The position numbers and the translations under genes were made by a program. A DNA stretch of 6,460 nt from assembly GCA_905236585.1 (NCBI GenBank), contig CAJOQZ010000037.1:1-6460 (forward strand), read 5' to 3'. Below the pieces are notes generated by a model. The model was not told the origin of the DNA, ran no database searches, and worked only from the letters and a program-made list of their open reading frames with translations. Of the stretch, positions 1 through 5,743 are shown piece after piece; positions within the stretch are counted from its first letter, which is position 1; every line of letters starts with the position of its first letter. The stretch comes from an uncultured Lachnospiraceae bacterium. Its GTDB lineage: Bacteria; Bacillota; Clostridia; Lachnospirales; Lachnospiraceae.

Positions 1-1
1 C

Positions 2-118
2 GACCCGAACGGGGACGGACACGTATTTATGACAGGACCGGCAACGGAAGTTTTTGCGGGGGATATTAAGATACCGTCCGATTTTGAAAAGGACGACGTG
101 AAAATCTATCAGATATAA
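2..118 (+). CDS. dapF: Diaminopimelate epimerase, C-terminal end (partial, 5' end outside window)
   Basis: An open frame enters from the left edge and stops at TAA 116-118, giving 38 residues. The core GHVFMTGPATEVFAGDI matches the pattern that closes DapF proteins (GxVxMTGPAxxVFxGEI). DapF converts LL- to meso-diaminopimelate in the cytoplasm, in the lysine and peptidoglycan precursor pathway, using two catalytic cysteines. Both cysteines would lie upstream of the window, so activity cannot be judged here. After the conserved motif there is a charged tail of about 17 residues ending in KIYQI, slightly longer than in many DapF proteins. The stop is 20 bases before the next gene, with no hairpin between, which suggests co-transcription with the c-di-GMP gene. 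The family call rests on one motif in a short fragment, so it is probable rather than certain. Confidence 0.72.
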   Translation, partial: DPNGDGHVFMTGPATEVFAGDIKIPSDFEKDDVKIYQI

Positions 119-125
119 GATAATT

Positions 126-131
126 GGGGGA
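126..131 (+). promoter_or_regulatory. Ribosome binding site deciding the start of the EAL gene
   Basis: GGGGGA lies 7 bases upstream of ATG 139. The alternative in-frame TTG start at 124 overlaps this purine run and has no Shine-Dalgarno sequence of its own, so ATG 139 is preferred. An out-of-frame ATG at 134 is only 2 bases from the purine run and opens a short frame that is not credible. Confidence 0.5.
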
Positions 132-138
132 TTATGCA

Positions 139-1983
139 ATGGGCGCTGGCAACAATGGGGTTGATCCGCTCACCGGGCTTCTTACAAAAGAAAAATTTCA
201 GACGGATGTGCGGGATCGACTGCTTTCCGGTGAATTGCAAGCGGTGGAATTTACCTGTGTATATTTTGATGTCAAGGCATTCAAACTATTCTACATGCGC
301 AACGGATTTGACGTGGCTTACGACAGTCTGATTTCCATCAGCAGCATCATCCGGGAAGAGTTTTGTTCGGAAGAGATGTGCCGTTCGTCGAACGACCATT
401 TTATTATGATTGCGCAGAGGGAAGGCTTGCGGGAGAGGATCGTCAAGGTGCAGGAGGCGATTCACGCGAAGTGGCAGCATACGGGGCTGGAACTGACCGC
501 AGGAACCTATGAGTTGAAATCCGGCGAGACGGATATAGTCGAGATCTGCTCGAATGCGAAGATGGCTTGCAAAAGCGCGGAGGCGGCAGGCGACAGTTTC
601 AGCAAATACGACGGGGAGCTCGAACGCTCGATCCGTTTGAAGCAGCACATGATGCACCATTTTTCCGAAGCATTGGAAAAAGAGTACATCAAGATTTATT
701 ATCAGCCGATTCTTCATGTGATTTCCGGGCGCCTCTGCGGGTATGAGGCGCTGTCCCGGTGGGACGACCCGGAGTACGGGATGCTTATGCCGGACGAGTA
801 CTTGCCGACGCTTACAGAGGCGAGGCAGGTTCACCGGCTGGACTGCTATATGATCCGGCATGTCTGCCGGGATATCCGAAAGGCGATGGACGAGGGGCAG
901 ACGGTTGTTCCGGCGTCTTTGAATCTGTCACGCATGGATTTTGAATTGGAAGATATGCTCTCCGTTGTCGATGCGGCGGTGAAGGAATATAACATCTCCA
1001 AAGAACTGCTGCATTTTGAACTTTCCGAGGGTGCGCTTTCGGAAGACAGGGCGGATATGCATGGCGAACTTCTGCGGTTCCGTGAAGCGGGATATCTTTT
1101 GGGCATGGACGATTTCGGCGGACGGGATTCGACGTTCCATATCTTGAAGGATATGCCGTTCGATACCTTGAAGATCGACTCGTCGTTTATCCGGGAGTTC
1201 GGAGAGGGACACCGGGCGCGCATCATCTTGAAAAACCTCATGAACATGGCAAAGGAACTCGGCATCCAGACCATGATGAGCAATATCGAAGACGTTACGG
1301 TCATGGACTTTTTACGCGAGATTGGCTGTGAGAAGACGCAGGGGCTTCTCTTTGGAGGACCCGAGCCGTTCGATATTAAGCGGCATGAGCGGCTTTTGCC
1401 GGAGAACGACATGGAGCGCGACTACGCGGACGCTATCGGACGCGTGAATATTCTGTCGCAGACGCCTCTGAAAACGGGCTGGTCTTATCAGGATGAGGAT
1501 GCGTCGCTTGTGAATCTGCTTCCGATCGCGATTATGGAGTTTAACGGCGAGAGGTTCCGTTTCCTGATGTACAACGCGAACTTCCAAAAGGTTTTCGAGC
1601 CGCTCGGGGTGGACGGCGATACCGATCCCGAGCATGTATTCAACAACGATAAACTTACCTTTGCAACGCAGGTGAAAGCGCTTGCGGAGCAGTGCATCTA
1701 TACCGGCACGGAACGGGATCAGGATTTTGTCACCAGCGAAGGGTTTTACCAGTTGATGATGCGGTGCGTGTCGTATAATATCGAAAATGACAGCGGCGCC
1801 CTGATCGCGGTTGCGGAGCGGATGAGCGAGGATAATCCGAACGATCGCGGCGAGCGGATGGATGCGTCGCTTCGGTTCTTATACTCCCTGTATTCGCGGG
1901 TGGATATGATTACGGGCGACGGCAGCGACATCAAGAACGTTTACATCGATACGTCGCGCTATGATACGCCGATCGTCAGGTGA
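139..1983 (+). CDS. Degenerate GGDEF-EAL-PAS c-di-GMP protein, N-terminal half ending at an in-frame TGA
   Basis: Cytoplasmic c-di-GMP signalling protein of 614 residues from ATG 139; no signal peptide or membrane segment is seen. Residues about 7-165 are a GGDEF fold starting with DPLTGLL (9-15), but the signature is SNDHF (84-88) instead of GGDEF, so cyclase activity is unlikely. Residues about 175-412 are an EAL phosphodiesterase domain with E203-A-L, N262, E294, D324-D325, K345 and Q401 at the expected catalytic and metal positions. The usual AEGVE motif reads MSNIE (380-384), so its first Glu is Ser381. Residues about 455-560 look like a PAS-type sensor, and a second PAS-like domain begins near 574. 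The stop cuts that domain in half, and the same frame continues coherently beyond it (see 1981-1983 and 2029-3696). The fragment could give a stable EAL protein or be the first part of a broken gene. It starts 20 bases after dapF. Confidence 0.85.
   Translation: MGAGNNGVDPLTGLLTKEKFQTDVRDRLLSGELQAVEFTCVYFDVKAFKLFYMRNGFDVAYDSLISISSIIREEFCSEEMCRSSNDHFIMIAQREGLRERIVKVQEAIHAKWQHTGLELTAGTYELKSGETDIVEICSNAKMACKSAEAAGDSFSKYDGELERSIRLKQHMMHHFSEALEKEYIKIYYQPILHVISGRLCGYEALSRWDDPEYGMLMPDEYLPTLTEARQVHRLDCYMIRHVCRDIRKAMDEGQTVVPASLNLSRMDFELEDMLSVVDAAVKEYNISKELLHFELSEGALSEDRADMHGELLRFREAGYLLGMDDFGGRDSTFHILKDMPFDTLKIDSSFIREFGEGHRARIILKNLMNMAKELGIQTMMSNIEDVTVMDFLREIGCEKTQGLLFGGPEPFDIKRHERLLPENDMERDYADAIGRVNILSQTPLKTGWSYQDEDASLVNLLPIAIMEFNGERFRFLMYNANFQKVFEPLGVDGDTDPEHVFNNDKLTFATQVKALAEQCIYTGTERDQDFVTSEGFYQLMMRCVSYNIENDSGALIAVAERMSEDNPNDRGERMDASLRFLYSLYSRVDMITGDGSDIKNVYIDTSRYDTPIVR
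1981..1983 (+). other. In-frame TGA splitting one long c-di-GMP gene
   Basis: The frame from 139 and the frame ending at 3696 are the same, and this TGA is the only stop between them. Directly after it the frame reads TLAEAAAKFAKQNIYVEDQ, which fits the expected middle of the PAS-like domain that begins before the stop. Without the TGA the protein would be 1185 residues. TGA is an ordinary stop elsewhere in the window (5739-5741, 6146-6148) and TGG encodes Trp, so a general code change is not supported. A C-to-T change in a CGA codon, another single-base change, a base-call error or local readthrough would all explain it. Confidence 0.85.
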
Positions 1984-2028
1984 ACGCTTGCCGAAGCGGC
2001 GGCGAAGTTTGCAAAGCAGAATATCTAT

Positions 2029-3696
2029 GTGGAAGACCAGCGGAAGTTTTCGGACTTTTTGGATTTATCTACGATCGACGAGAGAGTCGACGAGGTCGGC
2101 GGACGCTACGTTGTCGATTATTTCCGTACACGCGACGCGAAAGGCAATTATGACTGGCAGATGTATATGCTGATTCCGGTCATTTCCGAAGGGCAGAAGA
2201 TGTTCCTTTTGCTTTCGAGAGGAATCGATGCGGAGCGGATGCGCCGTCTGCCGGAGATCAGCCAGAGCGGAGCGGAATATTACGATATGCCGGGCAATCC
2301 GGTGTACCTGCTTTTGGCAAGCAGCGCCTTTACGAACATGCTCAACTACGGCTCCTTCGATCAGTTTTTGCGCAATTCGTTCTTCGTCGAAGCGAATCTG
2401 AATCAGAACAGCGTTTTGAATATGCATCTTGGCAAATCCGAGATCATCGGGGATGATATTTCGGGAATGGGGATTCCGTATGACGAAGTGATCCGCGAGA
2501 TGATTACCGGCTCGGTACTCGACCAGGACAGGAAGCAGGTTGAGGACTTTTACAACAGGGATCTGCTCTTAGAACGCTACGCGGACGGCGATATTACGGA
2601 GAATATCGAGTATCTGCGGCTGCCCGATCAGGGTGACGGAGCGCCGCGGTATATGAATACCTGCTACCAGATGCGTCAGATGGAAAGCGGCGATATTCAC
2701 ATCTTTATCCTGACCTTTGATGTGGACAGTTACCGGCGGACGAATGAGACGATCCACCGCCTTGCGGAGCGCGATACTTTAACAGGGCTTTACAACCGCA
2801 GCACGTCGGGGATGCTGATCGATCAGATCATGAGGGACGAGGACACGGTGGATGCGGCGCTGATCATCCTCGACCTTGACAATTTCAAGCAGATCAACGA
2901 TCGCTACGGACATGACTGCGGCGATCAGATCCTAAAGGACGCTTCGTCCCGCATGAAGGAGATTTTCGAGCCGTACGGGCTGGTTGCGCGTATCGGCGGC
3001 GACGAGTTTTTGGCGGTGCTTAAAAATATGCCGGCGGCGCAGGTGGACAATATCTTAAGCGGTTTTACCGAGACGAAAAAGACGGTTCCCTACCACGAGC
3101 ATGCGATCACCTATACCATGTCCATCGGCTACGCCATGTTCCCGGCGCACGGCACGGAGTACAACGAACTGTATCAGAATGCCGACCTTGCGCTTTATAC
3201 GGTTAAAATGGGCGGGCGCAATTCCTACAAGCGGTTTATGAAGAACATGTCGAGCGCGAACCGGACGCATTTGGGCTTCAATATGAACAAGATTTCCGAG
3301 GGGATGCCCGGCGGCTTTTTGGTATATCGCAACGACGAGAAGCAGCAAATCCTTTTTGCCAACCGCCGTATCCTTGAACTGTATGAGTGTGACGACATGC
3401 GGGAGTTCATGGAATTTACGGGGGAAAGTTTTAAGGGCTGCGTGCATCCGAATGACTGGTATTTTATTCAGGAGTGCATCGACCAGCAGATAAGGGACAA
3501 CGACGGATATGATTACATCCAGTACCGTGCGCTGACGAAAAACGGGAATACCGTTCTTATCGAGGACTACGGCAGACTGTCCGTGTCGGATGACGACGGG
3601 GAAGTATTCTACGTGTTCATGCTCGACTATCAGAATAAGCAGAAGAATTTCGGATTTATCATGGATCAGATGCAGAAGCGTCTGTCCGAGGCGTAA
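2029..3696 (+). CDS. PAS-GGDEF-PAS diguanylate cyclase half, downstream of the in-frame TGA
   Basis: The frame is coherent from 1984; the first usable start after the TGA is GTG 2029, which lacks a Shine-Dalgarno sequence, so this is probably the 3' part of the gene starting at 139. Numbering from GTG: residues 1-68 finish a PAS-like domain ending in RGIDAERMRRLPE. About 90-235 form another PAS-like region. About 245-400 form a canonical GGDEF domain with DTLTGLYNR (from 249), LDLDNFK around D282 and D284, RIGGDEF (GGDEF 323-327) and MGGRNSYKRF near its end. About 428-540 form a C-terminal PAS-like domain with VHPNDW. The GGDEF domain should make c-di-GMP from two GTP if the protein is produced and dimerises. 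The inhibitory RxxD site is absent, with EPYG at 314-317. An in-frame ATG at 2200 after GAAGGG is a possible internal start but would remove part of the PAS fold. The gene ends at TAA 3694-3696. Confidence 0.82.
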   Translation: MEDQRKFSDFLDLSTIDERVDEVGGRYVVDYFRTRDAKGNYDWQMYMLIPVISEGQKMFLLLSRGIDAERMRRLPEISQSGAEYYDMPGNPVYLLLASSAFTNMLNYGSFDQFLRNSFFVEANLNQNSVLNMHLGKSEIIGDDISGMGIPYDEVIREMITGSVLDQDRKQVEDFYNRDLLLERYADGDITENIEYLRLPDQGDGAPRYMNTCYQMRQMESGDIHIFILTFDVDSYRRTNETIHRLAERDTLTGLYNRSTSGMLIDQIMRDEDTVDAALIILDLDNFKQINDRYGHDCGDQILKDASSRMKEIFEPYGLVARIGGDEFLAVLKNMPAAQVDNILSGFTETKKTVPYHEHAITYTMSIGYAMFPAHGTEYNELYQNADLALYTVKMGGRNSYKRFMKNMSSANRTHLGFNMNKISEGMPGGFLVYRNDEKQQILFANRRILELYECDDMREFMEFTGESFKGCVHPNDWYFIQECIDQQIRDNDGYDYIQYRALTKNGNTVLIEDYGRLSVSDDDGEVFYVFMLDYQNKQKNFGFIMDQMQKRLSEA

Positions 3697-3870
3697 AGAT
3701 CATAAGGGTCAGTTACGAATATCTTGACATATTTTAAGCAGCGACGGGGCGGCTGGGGAAATGAAACAGCCGTCTCGATTTATGTAGAATTGTGGGAGTG
3801 CAAGGCGCGGAACAATCCGTAGGAAGCATTTTGCACGATGATCATTTAACAAAGGAGGAATTATAGCATC
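3697..3870 (+). other. Intergenic region between the c-di-GMP gene and malQ
   Basis: This 174-base stretch has no credible gene. It holds the hairpin at 3745-3777, a loose inverted repeat GTGCAA (3798-3803) / TTGCAC (3831-3836), and the strong malQ ribosome binding site AGGAGG at 3853-3858, 12 bases before ATG 3871. A weak promoter candidate (ATGAAA 3761-3766, TAGAAT 3785-3790) overlaps the hairpin. I see no clear catabolite-repression or MalR-like operator and no recognisable riboswitch. Where malQ transcription starts is therefore unresolved. Confidence 0.6.
3745..3777 (+). terminator. Possible rho-independent terminator after the c-di-GMP gene
   Basis: Arms 3745-3755 (CGGGGCGGCTG) and 3767-3777 (CAGCCGTCTCG) form 11 base pairs, two of them G-U, around an 11-base loop. 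The following bases, ATTTATGT, are only a weak T-tract, so termination may be partial. It lies 48 bases after the stop at 3696 and well before malQ, where a terminator is expected. Confidence 0.45.
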
Positions 3871-5400
3871 ATGAGAGAGAGCGGAGTATTGCTGCCGATT
3901 TTTTCCCTGCCGTCACCGTACGGCATCGGGAGCCTGTCGCGGGAGGCGTATGATTTTGTGGACTTTTTGCATAAAGCGGGACAGGGGTTCTGGCAGATAC
4001 TTCCCGTCGGACCGACGGGGTTCGGAAACTCGCCTTACCAGCCATTTTCCGCGTTCGCGGGGAACGCGTATTTTATTTCGCTGGGGGATTTGGTCGAAGA
4101 GGGGCTTTTGACATGGGACGAAATAAACGGCGCATCCTTCGGAAACAATCCCGAGGTTGTAGATTACGGCGCATTGTATGAAAAACGGACGGTCGTATTA
4201 AAAAAGGCGTACAACCGGTTCAAGGAACGCGAAGATCTGCAGGAGGAATATGACGCCTATTGCAAAAAAGAGGCGTTCTGGCTCGAAGATTACGCGCTGT
4301 ATATGACGTTGAAGGATCTCCACGAGGGCAGATCATGGCTCGAATGGGAGGATAAATACCGGCTGCGCGAGGAAAAGGCGCTTGCGGAAGTAAAAAAGGA
4401 GCAGGCGGATAATATCGGCCTTTATAACTTCCGCCAGTATGAGTTTGATAAGCAGTGGCGGAGGCTTCATGCCTACGCGGGCGAGAAGAATGTCAAGATC
4501 ATCGGGGATCTGCCGCTGTATGTGTCGATGGACAGCGCGGATGCGTGGGCGCACCCGGAAACGTTCATGATGGATAAGGATGCAAAGCCCCTCATGGTGA
4601 CGGGCTGTCCGCCGGATGCTTTTTCCCCGACGGGGCAGTTGTGGGGGAATCCGGCGTATGATTGGGACGCCCTTGAAAAAAACGGCTACGCATGGTGGGT
4701 GGAGCGCATCCGCCGCAATTACGAGTGGTATGACGTGATCCGCATCGACCATTTTCATGGGTTCTGCGAATATTACGGGATTCCGTACGGGGATGAGACG
4801 GCGGAGAACGGAAAGTCCTATCCGGGACCGGGAATGAAACTTTTTAACGCTTTGGAAAAAGAGTTAGGGGAACTTCACATGATAGCGGAAGATCTCGGGA
4901 CAAATACGCCGGAGAATCAAAAACTGTTAGAAGACAGCGGTTTCCCGGGGATGAGGGTCTTGCAGTACGGCTTTACGAGCTGGGATTCGATCTACTTAAA
5001 TCACCGGCATTCGAACAACTGCGTCGTCTACACCGGAACGCACGACAATACGCCGACGCGGGCGTGGGTAGAGGAGATCAATGAGGGCGAGCGGGACTTC
5101 ACGCGGCGCTATGTCAATTCCCTGCATACGGATTACGGGGCGCTTGTCTGGGACATCATCCGTGAGGCGTACCGGTCGGTGGCTGATCTTTGCATCATTC
5201 CGCTTGCGGATTATTTGTGCAGGGGCAGGGAGGCGAGGCTTAACACGCCGGGAACCGACGAGGGCAACTGGCAGTGGCGCTTACTGCCGCATACGCTTTC
5301 GGACGATCTTGCGGCGAGCATCCGGGGGTTGACGGAAGTCTACAGCCGCATCCCGAAGGAAAAGGAAGAAGCAGAAGCGGAAGAATCCGAAAAAAAATAG
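3871..5400 (+). CDS. malQ: 4-alpha-glucanotransferase (amylomaltase, GH77)
   Basis: Cytoplasmic enzyme that transfers maltooligosaccharide units between alpha-1,4-glucan chains, releasing glucose and lengthening dextrins during maltodextrin or glycogen use. The 509 residues match the usual bacterial amylomaltase length of about 500. Visible GH77 signatures are NSPYQPFSAFAGN (53-65), GDLPLYV, WGNPAYDW (from W258, the 250s-loop region), RIDHFHGF with the nucleophile D293, IAEDLG with the acid/base E340, and TGTHDN with the transition-state-stabilising D392. All three catalytic residues are present and the frame is intact. The C-terminus ends in a short Glu/Lys-rich tail that is probably disordered. 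The start is supported by AGGAGG 12 bases upstream. The gene stands alone between two putative terminators, with no glycogen phosphorylase or maltose transporter beside it in the window. Confidence 0.96.
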   Translation: MRESGVLLPIFSLPSPYGIGSLSREAYDFVDFLHKAGQGFWQILPVGPTGFGNSPYQPFSAFAGNAYFISLGDLVEEGLLTWDEINGASFGNNPEVVDYGALYEKRTVVLKKAYNRFKEREDLQEEYDAYCKKEAFWLEDYALYMTLKDLHEGRSWLEWEDKYRLREEKALAEVKKEQADNIGLYNFRQYEFDKQWRRLHAYAGEKNVKIIGDLPLYVSMDSADAWAHPETFMMDKDAKPLMVTGCPPDAFSPTGQLWGNPAYDWDALEKNGYAWWVERIRRNYEWYDVIRIDHFHGFCEYYGIPYGDETAENGKSYPGPGMKLFNALEKELGELHMIAEDLGTNTPENQKLLEDSGFPGMRVLQYGFTSWDSIYLNHRHSNNCVVYTGTHDNTPTRAWVEEINEGERDFTRRYVNSLHTDYGALVWDIIREAYRSVADLCIIPLADYLCRGREARLNTPGTDEGNWQWRLLPHTLSDDLAASIRGLTEVYSRIPKEKEEAEAEESEKK

Positions 5401-5410
5401 ACTGCGCGAC

Positions 5411-5450
5411 AAACTCCGCCGGCTCGGGAAGACAGTCGGCGGAGTTTTTT
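5411..5450 (+). terminator. Rho-independent terminator of malQ
   Basis: Arms 5411-5424 and 5434-5447 pair over 14 positions (AAACTCCGCCGGCT against AGTCGGCGGAGTTT, one G-U pair) around a 9-base loop. The run TTTTTT at 5445-5450 follows. It begins 11 bases after the malQ stop and ends 11 bases before the control region of the next operon, so it insulates the XRE operon from malQ transcription. Confidence 0.92.
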
Positions 5451-5460
5451 CGCAATGGAA

Positions 5461-5478
5461 TGTAAAGTACGCTTGACA
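5461..5478 (+). promoter_or_regulatory. Putative XRE operator O1, overlapping the -35 box
   Basis: TGTAAAG-TACG-CTTGACA is a 7-bp inverted repeat with a 4-base centre and one mismatch. Its right half-site contains the -35 hexamer TTGACA (5473-5478). The mismatch relative to the perfect copy at 5507-5524 (G for T) is the base that turns the half-site into a consensus -35. Binding here would block RNA polymerase. The protein that binds is inferred to be the adjacent XRE regulator. Confidence 0.72.
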
Positions 5479-5501
5479 TATCCTTTTTTACATGGTATAT
5501 T
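5473..5501 (+). promoter_or_regulatory. Strong sigma-A promoter of the XRE/membrane-protein operon
   Basis: A perfect TTGACA (5473-5478) is followed after 17 bases by TATATT (5496-5501), preceded by TG at the extended -10 position (5493-5494). Transcription should start near 5507-5509, inside the second dyad. A near-consensus promoter in front of a small regulator fits a gene held down by its own product. Confidence 0.9.
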
Positions 5502-5506
5502 CATGA

Positions 5507-5524
5507 TGTAAAGCGAACTTTACA
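5507..5524 (+). promoter_or_regulatory. Putative XRE operator O2 at the transcription start
   Basis: TGTAAAG-CGAA-CTTTACA is a perfect 7-bp inverted repeat with a 4-base centre. It starts about 6 bases after the -10 box and covers the predicted start site. Its centre is 46 bp from that of the upstream copy at 5461-5478. As RNA it would also form a small 7-bp stem at the 5' end of the message, 19 bases before ATG 5544. Confidence 0.75.
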
Positions 5525-5530
5525 ACACAT

Positions 5531-5536
5531 GGTGAG
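5531..5536 (+). promoter_or_regulatory. Ribosome binding site deciding the XRE regulator start
   Basis: GGTGAG contains GGTGA, complementary to the 16S rRNA tail, and lies 7 bases before ATG 5544. The alternative ATG 5529 sits directly downstream of the operator and has no Shine-Dalgarno sequence. ATG 5544 also gives the N-terminus MKNRIEEIR that is usual for this family. Confidence 0.6.
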
Positions 5537-5543
5537 CGTAATC

Positions 5544-5741
5544 ATGAAAAATCGGATAGAAGAGATTCGAAACTCCAGAGGAATCCGGCAGGAAGAATTT
5601 GCAAAACTGATGGGCGTATCGCGGCAGACGATCAGTTCATTAGACAACGGGCGGTATAATCCGTCGATTCTGCTTGCCTACAAGATCGCGAAGTATTTTG
5701 ATTTGATGATCGAAGAAGTGTTTATATTTGAGGAGGCATGA
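5544..5741 (+). CDS. Small XRE-family helix-turn-helix transcriptional regulator
   Basis: A 65-residue protein that is almost entirely one HTH_3/Cro-CI DNA-binding domain. The N-terminus is MKNRIEEIRNSRGIRQEEFA, followed by the helix-turn-helix LMGVSRQTISSLDNGRYNPS with the recognition helix around SRQTISSLDNG, and helices 4-5 in LLAYKIAKYFDLMIEEVF. There is no ligand-binding or dimerisation domain. Such single-domain regulators normally bind DNA as dimers, which suits the two dyads flanking its promoter. Negative autoregulation is inferred from that geometry. The TGA (5739-5741) overlaps an in-frame ATG of the next gene, and the AGGAGG for that gene lies within this coding sequence, so the two are translationally coupled. 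A longer form from ATG 5529 (70 residues) is possible but lacks a ribosome binding site. Confidence 0.9.
   Translation: MKNRIEEIRNSRGIRQEEFAKLMGVSRQTISSLDNGRYNPSILLAYKIAKYFDLMIEEVFIFEEA
5731..5736 (+). promoter_or_regulatory. Ribosome binding site deciding the membrane-protein start
   Basis: AGGAGG lies inside the end of the XRE gene. It is 7 bases before ATG 5744, an ideal distance, but only 1 base before ATG 5738, which overlaps the XRE stop codon. ATG 5744 is therefore the likelier start. Confidence 0.65.
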
Positions 5742-5743
5742 AG

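Noticed and set aside
286..861. Long open frame of 191 codons on the minus strand opposite the EAL gene
   Set aside because: It is antisense to a domain-rich gene, shows no recognisable motif, is rich in His/Arg/Leu as expected of a shadow frame, and has no supporting ribosome binding site.
846..1412. Open frame of 188 codons on the minus strand within the EAL domain
   Set aside because: A Ser/Arg/Ile-rich antisense shadow of conserved EAL codons with no family resemblance.
1981..2007. Selenocysteine insertion at the TGA
   Set aside because: The stems after the TGA are small and do not resemble a bacterial SECIS, and the position is inside a PAS-like domain with no redox motif or reason to need selenocysteine.
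139..3696. Alternative genetic code with TGA as a sense codon
   Set aside because: TGA ends two neighbouring genes where expected (5739-5741, 6146-6148), and it occurs only once inside this long frame, while TGG is used normally for Trp.
3724..3729. Perfect TTGACA downstream of the c-di-GMP gene as a promoter -35
   Set aside because: No -10-like sequence follows at 16-18 bases; that region is the GC-rich arm of the hairpin at 3745-3777.
3761..3790. Weak promoter ATGAAA-N18-TAGAAT upstream of malQ
   Set aside because: The -35 is poor, the spacer is 18, and both elements overlap the loop and arm of the putative terminator. It is possible but not strong enough to annotate.
3697..3870. c-di-GMP riboswitch near the signalling gene or in the malQ leader
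   Set aside because: No GEMM-like conserved core or tandem helices could be recognised in the intergenic sequence.
4333..4758. Open frame of 141 codons on the minus strand inside malQ
   Set aside because: It lies opposite catalytic-core codons of an intact malQ and shows no independent start signals or motifs.
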